From positions 18,297 to 82,296 of the forward strand of contig JAJRQT010000203.1 of the NCBI GenBank assembly GCA_024280115.1: a stretch of DNA of 64,000 nt, in the 5' to 3' direction. Below the pieces are notes generated by a model. The model did no database searches, was not told where the DNA came from, and saw nothing but the letters and a program-made list of their open reading frames with translations. Below, piece after piece: positions 48,195 through 56,354 of the stretch. The position numbers and the translations under genes are program-made. Numbering within the stretch: position 1 is the stretch's first letter; each line of letters begins with the position of its first letter. The stretch is from Bacteroidota bacterium (GTDB lineage Bacteria; Bacteroidota; Bacteroidia; Cytophagales; Cyclobacteriaceae).

Positions 48195-48361
48195 CCCCAC
48201 CTTACATTTTCAAAATCAAATACTGAACAATAATTTTCATAGTTAAAATATGTTTCCGTCTCAGCGTGGTCTTCTGAAAGAGACCCCGCGTAAGTCAATC
48301 TCTAACCCTCCTTGCATTTTCAAGATCAATTAAAACATAAAATTTTCACGGTTCAAATATG
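48195..48361. repeat. Imperfect tandem direct repeat with a hairpin between the copies
   Basis: The stretches 48195-48252 and 48306-48361 share most bases, including CATTTTCAA, ATTTTCA and AAATATG. Between them, 48263-48292 holds a hairpin around GGTCT and AGACC. No coding region is seen in 48176-48435. Confidence 0.5.
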
Positions 48362-48435
48362 CTATGTTTCTGATGATTTTGGATTCGTAATAATTGGAAT
48401 AAATCCGTTAATATTGCTTTACAAAGAATAATCAT

Positions 48436-49715
48436 ATGAAAACCACCAGAAGAGATTTTTTGACTAAAGGCGCTTTGGGAGCCACATTTTTAACGGGGAG
48501 CATCAGTTCTTGCAATACAGAATCTAAACCGTCAAATGAGAAAACCTGGAGGATATCTACAATATACTCGACAAAGCTGCCGCCAGACCTGTACTTAAAT
48601 CAGAATTATTTTCGGATCCTTTAATCATTGAAACCCTTGAATTATTGAGGTATCAAAACAATTTCATCTGTAGAGTCAGGACAAGTGATGGGGCAGAGGG
48701 GATTTCAGTTGGCAACAATATGCAATTGGTTTCGCTCTATCCAATATTCGTAAATCGATTACAACCATTTTTCATTGGTAAAGACGCAAGAAAACTGGAA
48801 GGTCTTCTGGATGAAGTCTATGTATATAAAAGCAATTATAAGCTCCAGAATCTCGCACTTTGGGTGCCCTTGGCCACCATCGAGTTTGCTGTTCTGGACT
48901 TACTGGGAAAAATAGCCAATAAATCCATAGGTTTGCTGATAGGAGAGGAGATCCACAATCCAAAAGTAGCCGTTTACCGTGCCAATAATTACAGGGGCAA
49001 AACTGCACAGGAATCAATTGAACGTATTCAAAGAAATGTAGAAAAAACGAATGCTAAAGCGCTGAAGTTTAAAATTGGTGGACGTATGAGTCATGATGCT
49101 GATTATCCTCCCGGAAGATCAGAGGAATTGATCCCATTGGTGAGAAAAATCTTTGGCGACGATATGGTGATTTATGCAGATTCCAACGGATCGTATTCTG
49201 TGAAAGAAGCCATCAGAATCGGGAAGATTGTAGAAGCTCATAACTTTGATTTTTATGAAGAACCTGTGCCATTTGATTGGCATGAAGAAACAAGACAGGT
49301 AGCTGATGCCTTAAAAGTGCCCATTGCCGGAGGTGAGCAGGAGCCGAGCTTGCATCAATTCAGGTGGCTGATTGCCAATGACGCCCTGGACATTGTACAG
49401 CCGGATATGTTTTATTTTGGGGGGATGATCCGGTCGGTGAAGGTGGCCAATATGGCACATTCTGTAGGGAAACAATGTGTCCCACATATTTCAGGATCTG
49501 GATTGGGTTATCTATACATGATGCATTTTGTATCGACTATACCAAATGCCGGTCCATACCATGAATTTAAAGGCTTCAATACGGAGATTCCTGTTGAATG
49601 CAAAACATCCTCACTCGAAAGTGAAGAAGGTGTGGTAACTGTTCCATCTGGTCCGGGCATGGGGTTGGATATTGATCCTGATTATATTTCAAGGCATAAA
49701 GCAGTTACGGTGTAA
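48436..49715 (+). pseudogene. Tat-exported enolase-superfamily (mandelate racemase/MLE) enzyme split by a frameshift
   Basis: The first frame starts KTTRRDFLTKGALGATFLTG, a twin-arginine signal, and runs to 48624, but it leaves the family near 48545. The second frame is open upstream of 48645 as EDIYNILDKAAARPVLKSEL leading into YQNNFICRVRTSDGAEG. A missing C in AAAACCTGGAG at 48541-48550 would join them. The barrel keeps the catalytic features of the mandelate racemase group: KFKIGG with Lys-x-Lys, the metal residues in ADSNG, YEEPV and GGEQE, and the Asp and His in VQPDMFYFGG and VPHISGS. Joined, it has about 425 residues. Either a recent mutation or a base-calling error is possible. Confidence 0.85.
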
Positions 49716-49748
49716 CGCACAATACAATAAATCATCAAAGGAAATAAA

Positions 49749-50870
49749 ATGAAAAATTTAATACAGCTTAATTTTCTCCATATACTGCCGCTTTTATTGC
49801 TCGGTCTTTCGTTCGGTAATGTCCAAAAATACAATGGGTTAGAGAGCCCGGGAAGCGAGTCAGAAGTGTATTATTCACTCGAAGATTTTAATTTAGTTAA
49901 GAAGTTTGATCATCATATTCATATAAATACGGATGAGACTGTATTTATAAAACAGGCTCAGGCTGATAATTTTCAATTTTTGGATATTGTTGACGACCGC
50001 CCATTTGGATTGCCCATGGATGAACAACAAAAATTTGCCATCCTTAATTTGAAAAATTTCCCAAACCGGATGGCCTTTGCAACCACTTTTTCTGTAAAGG
50101 AATGGAACAATAAAGACTGGGAAGAGAACACTATTTCCAATTTAAAGCGCTCTTTTTCAAAAGGAGCCATAGCTGTAAAAATATGGAAAAATGTCGGCAT
50201 GGATCTGAGGGATGAAAGTGGAAATTTTGTTATGGTTGACAATCCCAGACTTGATCCTATATTAGATTATCTGGCAAAACATCATATTCCCTTGATAGGT
50301 CATAATGGTGAGCCCAGGGATTGTTGGTTGCCTCTGGAAGAAATGACCTTTAGCCAGGGTTATTATGGTGCACATCCGGAATATCACATGTATCTGCATC
50401 CGGAATACCCTTCCTATGAAGACCAAATAAACGCGAGAGACAATATGCTTACAAAACATCCGGATTTAAAATTTGTGGGAGCTCATTTGGGCAGCCTGGA
50501 ATGGAGCTTGGAAGAACTGGCAAAGCGACTGGATAAGTTTCCTAATATGAATGTTGATTTAACGCGTATGTCTAACCTGAAGCTGCATACATTGAATAAT
50601 CGCCAAAAAACACGCGATTTATTTATTAAATATCAGGACAGGCTAATCTATGGTACCGATAGGGGAGTAATTGCTTCAGATAATCCAGCAGAATTGAAAA
50701 GAAATATCCATAACGGCTGGTTAAGTGACTGGAGGTTTTATGTTTCGGACGATATTATCGTTTTACTAGGATTTGGTAAGCTCAAAGGGTTAAAATTACC
50801 GCGTAGCGTTGTCGATAAAATATATTATAAAAATGCCGTAAAGACCTTGGGGTTTCCTGAGTTGCAATAA
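49749..50870 (+). CDS. Secreted amidohydrolase-family TIM barrel
   Basis: The hydrophobic N-terminus (residues 5-24) is a signal peptide. KKFDHHIHINT gives the His-x-His metal pair at about residue 55. IGHNGEP and VGAHLGSLEW give two more His, and YGTDRGV gives the conserved Asp, which fits the amidohydrolase 2 family. Such enzymes hydrolyse or decarboxylate ring acids or lactones. It lies 33 bases after the frameshifted enolase-superfamily gene. An exported isomerase or dehydratase paired with a lactonase-type hydrolase suggests degradation of a sugar acid, which is an inference. Confidence 0.83.
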   Translation: MKNLIQLNFLHILPLLLLGLSFGNVQKYNGLESPGSESEVYYSLEDFNLVKKFDHHIHINTDETVFIKQAQADNFQFLDIVDDRPFGLPMDEQQKFAILNLKNFPNRMAFATTFSVKEWNNKDWEENTISNLKRSFSKGAIAVKIWKNVGMDLRDESGNFVMVDNPRLDPILDYLAKHHIPLIGHNGEPRDCWLPLEEMTFSQGYYGAHPEYHMYLHPEYPSYEDQINARDNMLTKHPDLKFVGAHLGSLEWSLEELAKRLDKFPNMNVDLTRMSNLKLHTLNNRQKTRDLFIKYQDRLIYGTDRGVIASDNPAELKRNIHNGWLSDWRFYVSDDIIVLLGFGKLKGLKLPRSVVDKIYYKNAVKTLGFPELQ

Positions 50871-50875
50871 CAAAA

Positions 50876-51085
50876 TTATTTAAGCCGTTTTTCAATGGCT
50901 GTAATACGCTGCTCATGATCAGAATAATGTTCAGCCGTGAACGACATGAAATCGGTTATTTCATGCTGAAAATCATTGAAAGCTTCGCTGAGGCCTTTCA
51001 CACCATCGTGCAGGAACGATATCTTTGCTTCCATAGAATTGAGAGATTTATTAATCCGATTTTGGTATTTTTCGAAATCTTTCAT
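50876..51085 (-). CDS. Small coiled-coil protein
   Basis: The 69-residue product is almost entirely helical with heptad-like spacing (NKSLNSMEAKISFLHDGVKG, EQRITAIEKRL) and resembles SlyX-like or phage-type small helical proteins. It has no signal peptide. It ends six bases from the end of the convergent amidohydrolase gene. The opposite strand has an open frame of similar length, but its product is less regular, so this strand is preferred. The function is unknown. Confidence 0.6.
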   Translation of the reverse strand: MKDFEKYQNRINKSLNSMEAKISFLHDGVKGLSEAFNDFQHEITDFMSFTAEHYSDHEQRITAIEKRLK

Positions 51086-51236
51086 AAATCAAATATACGA
51101 AATTAAATAATTTTAGATTTATTTGATTTCATCCATTCCCTGAAGAAAGTCCTCAACAAATTGTTAATAATGCCCGGCGTTTAACCTTCCCGTATAAAAG
51201 CGTCATTTTTAACTGAGTTGTGTTTTCTTAGAGGCA

Positions 51237-51689
51237 CTATTTATTCGGCACCCACTTTAGGATATGTGTTGCCACTGCGACGATTTCATTGTTTTGATTC
51301 GTGATTTCGATATTCGAGATTGACCTCCTGGACTTAGGATCATACTTCTCCACAACATAGCGGACGGTGATCGTATCGTCAATAAATACCGGTTTAATAA
51401 ATCGGACTCGATCATAACCGAGTGATACAGGCGTTGAAAGGTTATGGTCAGAAGGGTATTTTTCGATCATCATTGACGATGCTGTTGACATAAACCCAAC
51501 GAGTAGAGCACCATGTGCAATTCGTTTACCATAGCTTGAATTCTTCATAAACTCATGATTGACATGATTAGGAGAAAAATCACCTGTGATACCGGCAAAT
51601 AAGTATATGTCACTTTCACTAACTGTCTTGGAAAAAGAGACAGCTCTTCCTTCCTGGACTAGCTCAATTTTTTGTGTTTTTTTATTCAT
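51237..51689 (-). CDS. MaoC family (hot dog fold) enoyl-CoA hydratase-like protein
   Basis: Starting at 51689 (MNKKTQKIELV) the protein has 150 residues. The catalytic motif is LFAGITGDFSPNHVNHEF, the Asp-x-Pro/Ser-x-His arrangement of R-specific enoyl-CoA hydratases. It is followed by AHGALLVGFMS, the conserved glycine turn. It hydrates trans-2-enoyl-CoA to (R)-3-hydroxyacyl-CoA, or it may be a related dehydratase. The frame extends upstream to 51725, but the extra 12 residues do not fit the family. It is a single gene. Confidence 0.87.
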   Translation of the reverse strand: MNKKTQKIELVQEGRAVSFSKTVSESDIYLFAGITGDFSPNHVNHEFMKNSSYGKRIAHGALLVGFMSTASSMMIEKYPSDHNLSTPVSLGYDRVRFIKPVFIDDTITVRYVVEKYDPKSRRSISNIEITNQNNEIVAVATHILKWVPNK

Positions 51690-51806
51690 CGGTGCCCTCA
51701 AATTTTTTGGAAATAAAGCTGGCATTTATAAAGCTAAAAGCATCTGATTTGTATTTCAAAAAAGCCTCTTATAGCTGATTCCCATACACCATATATTACT
51801 TCCAAA

Positions 51807-52580
51807 CTAATCCCAGATTTTCCAAGGCGCTCTACCGGAATTCCATAGATTCTCCAAAATATATTTATCCCTCAAGGTGTCCATTGGTTGCCAAAAATCA
51901 GTGTGCCTATAGGCTGATAATTTGCCTTCTTTGGACAATTTTTCTAAAGGCTCCATTTCGAAAATTGTTGAATCTCCATCGATATAATCAAATATTTCTG
52001 GTTCAACCACAAAGAAACCGCCATTAATCCAGGCATCCCCTTTTTGCTTTTCTCTAAAATTTAAAATGGTTGATTTACCTGGTTCCAGTGTAAAAACACC
52101 AAATCTACCATGCTGTTGGACTGCAGTTACCGTTGCTAAACTTTTTAAGTCATTGTGGTGTTTAATCAGGTGATTTATATTCACATTGCTTACTCCATCA
52201 CCATAAGTTAAGCAAAATGCTTCTCCATCAGTATATTCTTTAATCCTTTTTATTCTTCCTCCAGTCATCGAATTATCACCGGTATCAATTAAAGTGATTT
52301 TCCATTTTTCAGATTTTTTCTTATGAACTTCCATTTCATTATTGATCATGTCAAAGGTCACATCTGATTGATGTAAAAAATAATTTGAAAAATATTCCTT
52401 TATTAGATGTCCTTTATATCCACAGCAAATTATAAATTCTTTAATTCCATAGCTAGAATAGATCTTCATGACATGCCAAAGTATAGGTTTGCCACCAATT
52501 TCTACCATAGGTTTTGGTCTGACTCCGCTTTCTTCACTTATTCTAGTGCCGTATCCACCGGCTAAAATTACTGTTTTCAT
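51807..52580 (-). CDS. rfbF: Glucose-1-phosphate cytidylyltransferase
   Basis: The nucleotidyltransferase motif ILAGGYGTRISEESGVRPKP is at residues 5-24, with the Lys that contacts the pyrophosphate. ILWHVMKIYSSYGIKEFIIC, LTYGDGVSNV, GAINGGFFV-like AWINGGFFVVEP and the C-terminal FWQPMDTLRDK match RfbF of CDP-sugar synthesis. It makes CDP-glucose, the precursor of 3,6-dideoxyhexoses in O-antigen. The partner CDP-glucose 4,6-dehydratase (rfbG) and other O-antigen genes are not beside it, so it is isolated in this window. Confidence 0.92.
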   Translation of the reverse strand: MKTVILAGGYGTRISEESGVRPKPMVEIGGKPILWHVMKIYSSYGIKEFIICCGYKGHLIKEYFSNYFLHQSDVTFDMINNEMEVHKKKSEKWKITLIDTGDNSMTGGRIKRIKEYTDGEAFCLTYGDGVSNVNINHLIKHHNDLKSLATVTAVQQHGRFGVFTLEPGKSTILNFREKQKGDAWINGGFFVVEPEIFDYIDGDSTIFEMEPLEKLSKEGKLSAYRHTDFWQPMDTLRDKYILENLWNSGRAPWKIWD

Positions 52581-52973
52581 ATTTTAAAAAATTTAAATAA
52601 TTAGACTATAAGATGATTTATAAATCCTTTTAAGTTGTAAGACATAAACAATATACTACATTAAAATATCTTTCCCATAACCGTTTTCGTTACACAACCA
52701 ATCTAAATACTCGCTGTGCTCGTATTACGGCAAACTCATAGCTATTTACCCGGTGATATTATAATATGATAAAAAATATTTCGTCCTGGATCAAAATCCC
52801 TACACGCTGTCGCTGAAGCTTTAGCGTAGGCGCCTTGGATGCGTTAAGGGTGGGCTTAAGCGAAAATATTGAATCTGAAAATCATAAACTATTTCCGCCA
52901 TTTTAATATGTTATTTAATGGCTTGCGGTATGGCTAAATGAATCTGATTGAAAATTTTTATGTTACAGGACAC
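52581..52973. other. Intergenic gap without a recognised gene
   Basis: No coding region is seen between rfbF and the propeller gene. A self-complementary 16-base hairpin lies near 52813 (CGCTGAAG/CTTTAGCG with one G-T pair). No clear terminator of the propeller gene was found on its 3' side. Confidence 0.5.
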
Positions 52974-54119
52974 CTATTTCTCAAGCTTTAAGACGGCAAA
53001 CTTACCTTTATTCCATCCATGGACAAGCAAATACAGTTGTTTTGATCCATTTTCAGTTTCAACGAAATGGGGCCAAACCTGATGAATGTTAGTTAAGATC
53101 GGAATATCCAAATCTCCGGGAATAATCGTCGAAATAAGCTTTTCGCCTGTATGCGCATAGATGGGTGCAGATTTCTGTTCGCCAATTGCACTCAAAGCAT
53201 TTAAGAAGAAATGCTCCGATTTATAAGAGACATTGCAGACGAGACTACCTTCAGGGATATCATTAAAGGTTTTCACAAACTTGCCCTTAGTGGTGAATTT
53301 CACAACCTGACCTGCTGCTCGATTGGCAACGAGAATGTGATTATCGTGGGCATATACGCCATGTGCTGTCTTAAATTGGCCGGGATTATCTCCCTTTCCT
53401 CCCCATGCAAGTTTACCCCAACTCCAAACACCACCTTTTTCTTTTATCGTCATCACAAAATCACCTTTGGAGTAACCATGGGCTACATATATTGTTCCTT
53501 TCAGGTAGGTGACATCTGTTACGCCAAAATTGCTGTCTTCAGATGCAAAGAATTCATTAGCAACTGCAAACTTGAATTCAGTTCCGGTAGGTTTCAAAAT
53601 TTCACTTACAATCTTGCCATCCAAGGTTAATACGAGTACTCTTTTGTCCTCCTGCGCAACGGCAAGGTATTTCACACCTTTGTGAATAAAGAAAACAATC
53701 CCATGTATGTTATCCTTTAAGCGCTTATCAGTTCCCAGGGTAGTCCATGTTGTAAGATCGGGGCTGATTGAACAAAGCCCATACCCTGGAATTCCTGTAT
53801 ATACAATTCCTGTTTCAGGGTCTTCATTAAAGCCTCCATGCATTCCCGTTTCAAATTCGTGGGCATCTTTGGGAAAAGCCGCAGTTAATTCCTGGTCCCA
53901 GGAAAAAATGAAGTCTCCCTGGCCAGTTACCAGTTTTGCTTGCCTTGCAATCTGATCGGATTGCATGGAGCCATGTTCGTGATTGTGAGCTAAGACAGCA
54001 TGTTCATCCGCATGATGCGTATGGTCATGATCGTCATGAGCTGTTTGTGCAATTAGAGTGCATGGAATTCCGAAAAAGGATATGATTAATAATACGGTAA
54101 GGGTCGTTCTTTTTATCAT
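52974..54119 (-). CDS. Secreted beta-propeller-like protein with a His-rich N-terminus
   Basis: A signal peptide (residues 1-25, ending LIAQ) is followed by a histidine- and aspartate-rich segment, AHDDHDHTHHADEHAVLAHN and beyond, up to about residue 55, which should bind zinc, copper or nickel. The remaining 320 residues have repeated strand pairs with turns like TAHGVYAHDNHILVANRAAG and VTDVTYLKGTIYVAHG, as in six-bladed NHL-type propellers. The product is periplasmic or secreted. No close functional family is recognised. The gene is transcribed leftward, away from the first copy of the 111-bp repeat. Confidence 0.75.
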   Translation of the reverse strand: MIKRTTLTVLLIISFFGIPCTLIAQTAHDDHDHTHHADEHAVLAHNHEHGSMQSDQIARQAKLVTGQGDFIFSWDQELTAAFPKDAHEFETGMHGGFNEDPETGIVYTGIPGYGLCSISPDLTTWTTLGTDKRLKDNIHGIVFFIHKGVKYLAVAQEDKRVLVLTLDGKIVSEILKPTGTEFKFAVANEFFASEDSNFGVTDVTYLKGTIYVAHGYSKGDFVMTIKEKGGVWSWGKLAWGGKGDNPGQFKTAHGVYAHDNHILVANRAAGQVVKFTTKGKFVKTFNDIPEGSLVCNVSYKSEHFFLNALSAIGEQKSAPIYAHTGEKLISTIIPGDLDIPILTNIHQVWPHFVETENGSKQLYLLVHGWNKGKFAVLKLEK

Positions 54120-54195
54120 GGTCAGTTCTTAATTCATTTTTCGGGAGGGAAGTTAATCATTCCTTTCTTATCATTCAACCGATTACAACTTTACC

Positions 54196-54306
54196 TAATT
54201 AATGTGCTTATTACTAATAACTTGTAGCATTATTATATTTCTATATACCTGATATCCAATATTTAATTATTTCCTTTTAAGATCATTTTTTCTCTGTGGA
54301 ACTTTG
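54196..54306 (+). repeat. 111-bp direct repeat, copy A
   Basis: This segment and 58234-58344 have the same length and differ at about five positions by eye. Both start TAATTAATGTGCTTATTACT and end CTTTG. Copy A lies 77 bases upstream of the propeller gene's start and 240 bases before the zinc-ribbon gene. Confidence 0.9.
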
Positions 54307-54546
54307 GTAAGCCATGAGGTGTGCGTTTATTATAATTAAAAACCCAGTAATATGAAAGGGCGTCCCTTTCTTTGTCGGAAATGTCGTTTGAGGAGGCATT
54401 GCAGAAAATTCCTGAGATTCACAACAACCTATCTAAAAAGACAATGAAAGATATATTTACAGGATAAATTCATCGTGAAATGGCGGAAAGTTTTGTTAAT
54501 AAAATGATTACATTGGTAAAAATAAGTACTATCTAAAAAAACAAAT
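54307..54546. other. Intergenic segment after repeat copy A
   Basis: A 7-bp hairpin GAAAGGG-CGT-CCCTTTC lies at 54354-54370. An ATG frame at 54381-54467 encodes only 28 residues (SFEEALQKIPEIHNNLSKKT within it) and may be a small or remnant gene; nothing supports either reading strongly. Confidence 0.35.
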
Positions 54547-54831
54547 ATGAGCATCGTAGATAACCTAATTCTGTTTTTTAAAAAACCTGTAGAAGAAACT
54601 AAAGGGAAAGTGCCCGAAGGTGTTTGCCCCAATTGTTGGGGTTCTCAGGGTTATGATGGCGTGATTCGTGACCTGTATAAGGACAAGCAAATTGATGTAA
54701 ATAACCATGAGGCCAATAATAACTTTATTAAGGAAATTGTTGTGAAATATATTGATGGTATTACGTTTAAAAAAGGGACAAGTGATTTTGAATGCCCTAC
54801 CTGTAGAATGGTGGTGCCGGGTAAATTATAG
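54547..54831 (+). CDS. Small zinc-ribbon-like protein
   Basis: The 94-residue protein has two Cys pairs, CPNCWGSQGYDG near residue 27 and FECPTCRMVVPG near the C-terminus. The first with its tight C-x2-C-W-G start and the second spaced 55 residues later could form a single zinc ribbon that resembles a DnaJ-type zinc site only loosely. There is no signal peptide. It is the first gene of a same-strand run with DUF547, hydrate epimerase and selD, all within the repeat-bounded block. The specific function is unknown. Confidence 0.75.
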   Translation: MSIVDNLILFFKKPVEETKGKVPEGVCPNCWGSQGYDGVIRDLYKDKQIDVNNHEANNNFIKEIVVKYIDGITFKKGTSDFECPTCRMVVPGKL

Positions 54832-54884
54832 CTTTTATTAAAGATATAAACCATATTTCGGAACAACTGTTATTGGCAGTAAAA

Positions 54885-55535
54885 ATGGAAAAAACCATTG
54901 ATGCTCTAAGAGCAACACTGGAAAATATTTCATTGGATGAAATCCAAAATGATTTGATAAATGACGATTTTAAAAAAGCTTTTTGGATTAACATATACAA
55001 TGCCTACTTTCAAATCCTGAGAAAGGTAAATCATGTAGTAAAACCAAAGATTTTTACACAAAAACTTATTTTAATAGCCAATAAAAAATGGTCGTTGGAT
55101 GATATTGAACATGGTATTCTTAGGCATTATAGAAATAAATACACCATGGGTTTTGTGCCTCAATTGTTCGTATCAAAGGCGATTAAAAATCTTGCTGTGA
55201 CAGATTTCGACTATCGCATTCATTTTGCTTTAAACTGTGGAGCGGCAAGTTGTCCACCTATTTCTTTCTATACTTGCAGCAATATTAAACAACAATTGGA
55301 AACGGCTACTTTGTCGTTTCTTGATGCTGAGACTGATTACCTTGAAGATAAAAAAGAGGTGCACGTCAGCCGGATTTTTTTGTGGTTTTTATACGATTTT
55401 GGTGGTAAGAACGGAATACGAAAGATTTTAAAAGAGAAGCTCAATCTCAACACAAGTGGATTCAAATTGATATTTAAAGAATATTCATGGGAGGAGCAGT
55501 TGGATAAATATGAAGAGGGCAGCACTGGAAAATAA
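54885..55535 (+). CDS. DUF547 domain protein, start uncertain
   Basis: The DUF547 signature is clear: WINIYNAYFQILRK in the first third, YTMGFVPQLFVS and then FALNCGAASCPPISFY, and FLWFLYDFGGKNGI later. The ATG at 54885 gives 216 residues; a TTG at 54873 adds four. The frame continues upstream to 54825 as IIAFIKDINHISEQLLLAVK, which looks like part of the protein. A non-standard start (ATT at 54825 or 54837) is therefore possible. DUF547 proteins have no firm biochemical role. There is no signal peptide. Confidence 0.82.
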   Translation: MEKTIDALRATLENISLDEIQNDLINDDFKKAFWINIYNAYFQILRKVNHVVKPKIFTQKLILIANKKWSLDDIEHGILRHYRNKYTMGFVPQLFVSKAIKNLAVTDFDYRIHFALNCGAASCPPISFYTCSNIKQQLETATLSFLDAETDYLEDKKEVHVSRIFLWFLYDFGGKNGIRKILKEKLNLNTSGFKLIFKEYSWEEQLDKYEEGSTGK

Positions 55536-55614
55536 GCATTAGGTTGAACTCAAATTGCTATAATACTTTTTGTAACATGTCTTGTTTCGGTTTAATATTG
55601 AAAGAATTTCTGAA

Positions 55615-56298
55615 ATGCAATACCCGAAAGTAGAAATTTTAAAAGGAGATGCTCTGGAGTTAGAGGAATTCAGAGAGATGGATTATTATGTTGTAAATAA
55701 TTATCATCTGCCCATTGAGTTAATGATGGAAAATGCCGGATTGCACTTGGCCAATCTTACCGCCCATTTTGCCAAAAAAGATCAAATAATAAAAATTGGT
55801 GTTGGAAATGGTCATAATGGTGGTGGAGGTCTTGCTGCCGCACGTAGGTTGGCTGCCTGGGGTTATTCTGTTTATCTCGATATATTTACCGAACTAACCA
55901 ATTCTTTGGCTAGTTCGCAGCTTGAAAGAGCGTTGGCTTTTGGTGCAAAATTAGATAACATCCAGCAACCGGATGTATGGATAGATGCCTATCTCGGATT
56001 TTCACAGCATCTTCCTCTAAATAGTTCTCTACTAAATATGCTGGAAGATGTGAATAACAGTCGGGCAGTAAAACTGTCACTGGATATCCCAACCGGATTC
56101 CTTGGTAACATTGATGTCCCCTTTTTCAAGCCAGATAAAATATTAACCTTGGCAGCACCTAAGAAAATACTTTATAATCTGGATAAAAATGTTGAAATTT
56201 TTATTGCGGATCTTGGAATACCAAAAGAAGTTTATGCAAAATTTGGAATTGAAATTTTGCCATTTCATAATAATAGTATTGTAAAGCTTTTACGATAA
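55615..56298 (+). CDS. NAD(P)H-hydrate epimerase (YjeF N-terminal domain)
   Basis: The start at 55615 (MQYPKVEI) gives 227 residues; the frame also opens at 55582. The family motifs are LMMENAGLHLA near residue 40, VGNGHNGGGGLAAARRLAAW (the GxGNNGGDG-type loop, here with GHNGGGG), DAYLGFS with the catalytic Asp, and LSLDIPTGF. The enzyme repairs hydrated NAD(P)H by epimerising it for a partner dehydratase. The dehydratase domain (YjeF C-terminal, NnrD) is not fused here. The GGGG variant of the glycine loop is a small departure from the usual form. Confidence 0.85.
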   Translation: MQYPKVEILKGDALELEEFREMDYYVVNNYHLPIELMMENAGLHLANLTAHFAKKDQIIKIGVGNGHNGGGGLAAARRLAAWGYSVYLDIFTELTNSLASSQLERALAFGAKLDNIQQPDVWIDAYLGFSQHLPLNSSLLNMLEDVNNSRAVKLSLDIPTGFLGNIDVPFFKPDKILTLAAPKKILYNLDKNVEIFIADLGIPKEVYAKFGIEILPFHNNSIVKLLR

Positions 56299-56354
56299 TT
56301 GATTTGGAGATATTAATAATCGGGTTCAGGATATTTGGGAAGACAATTACATAT

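Noticed and set aside
50915..51106. Plus-strand frame opposite the small coiled-coil gene
   Set aside because: The minus-strand product has regular heptads and is more protein-like; the plus-strand product looks like its shadow.
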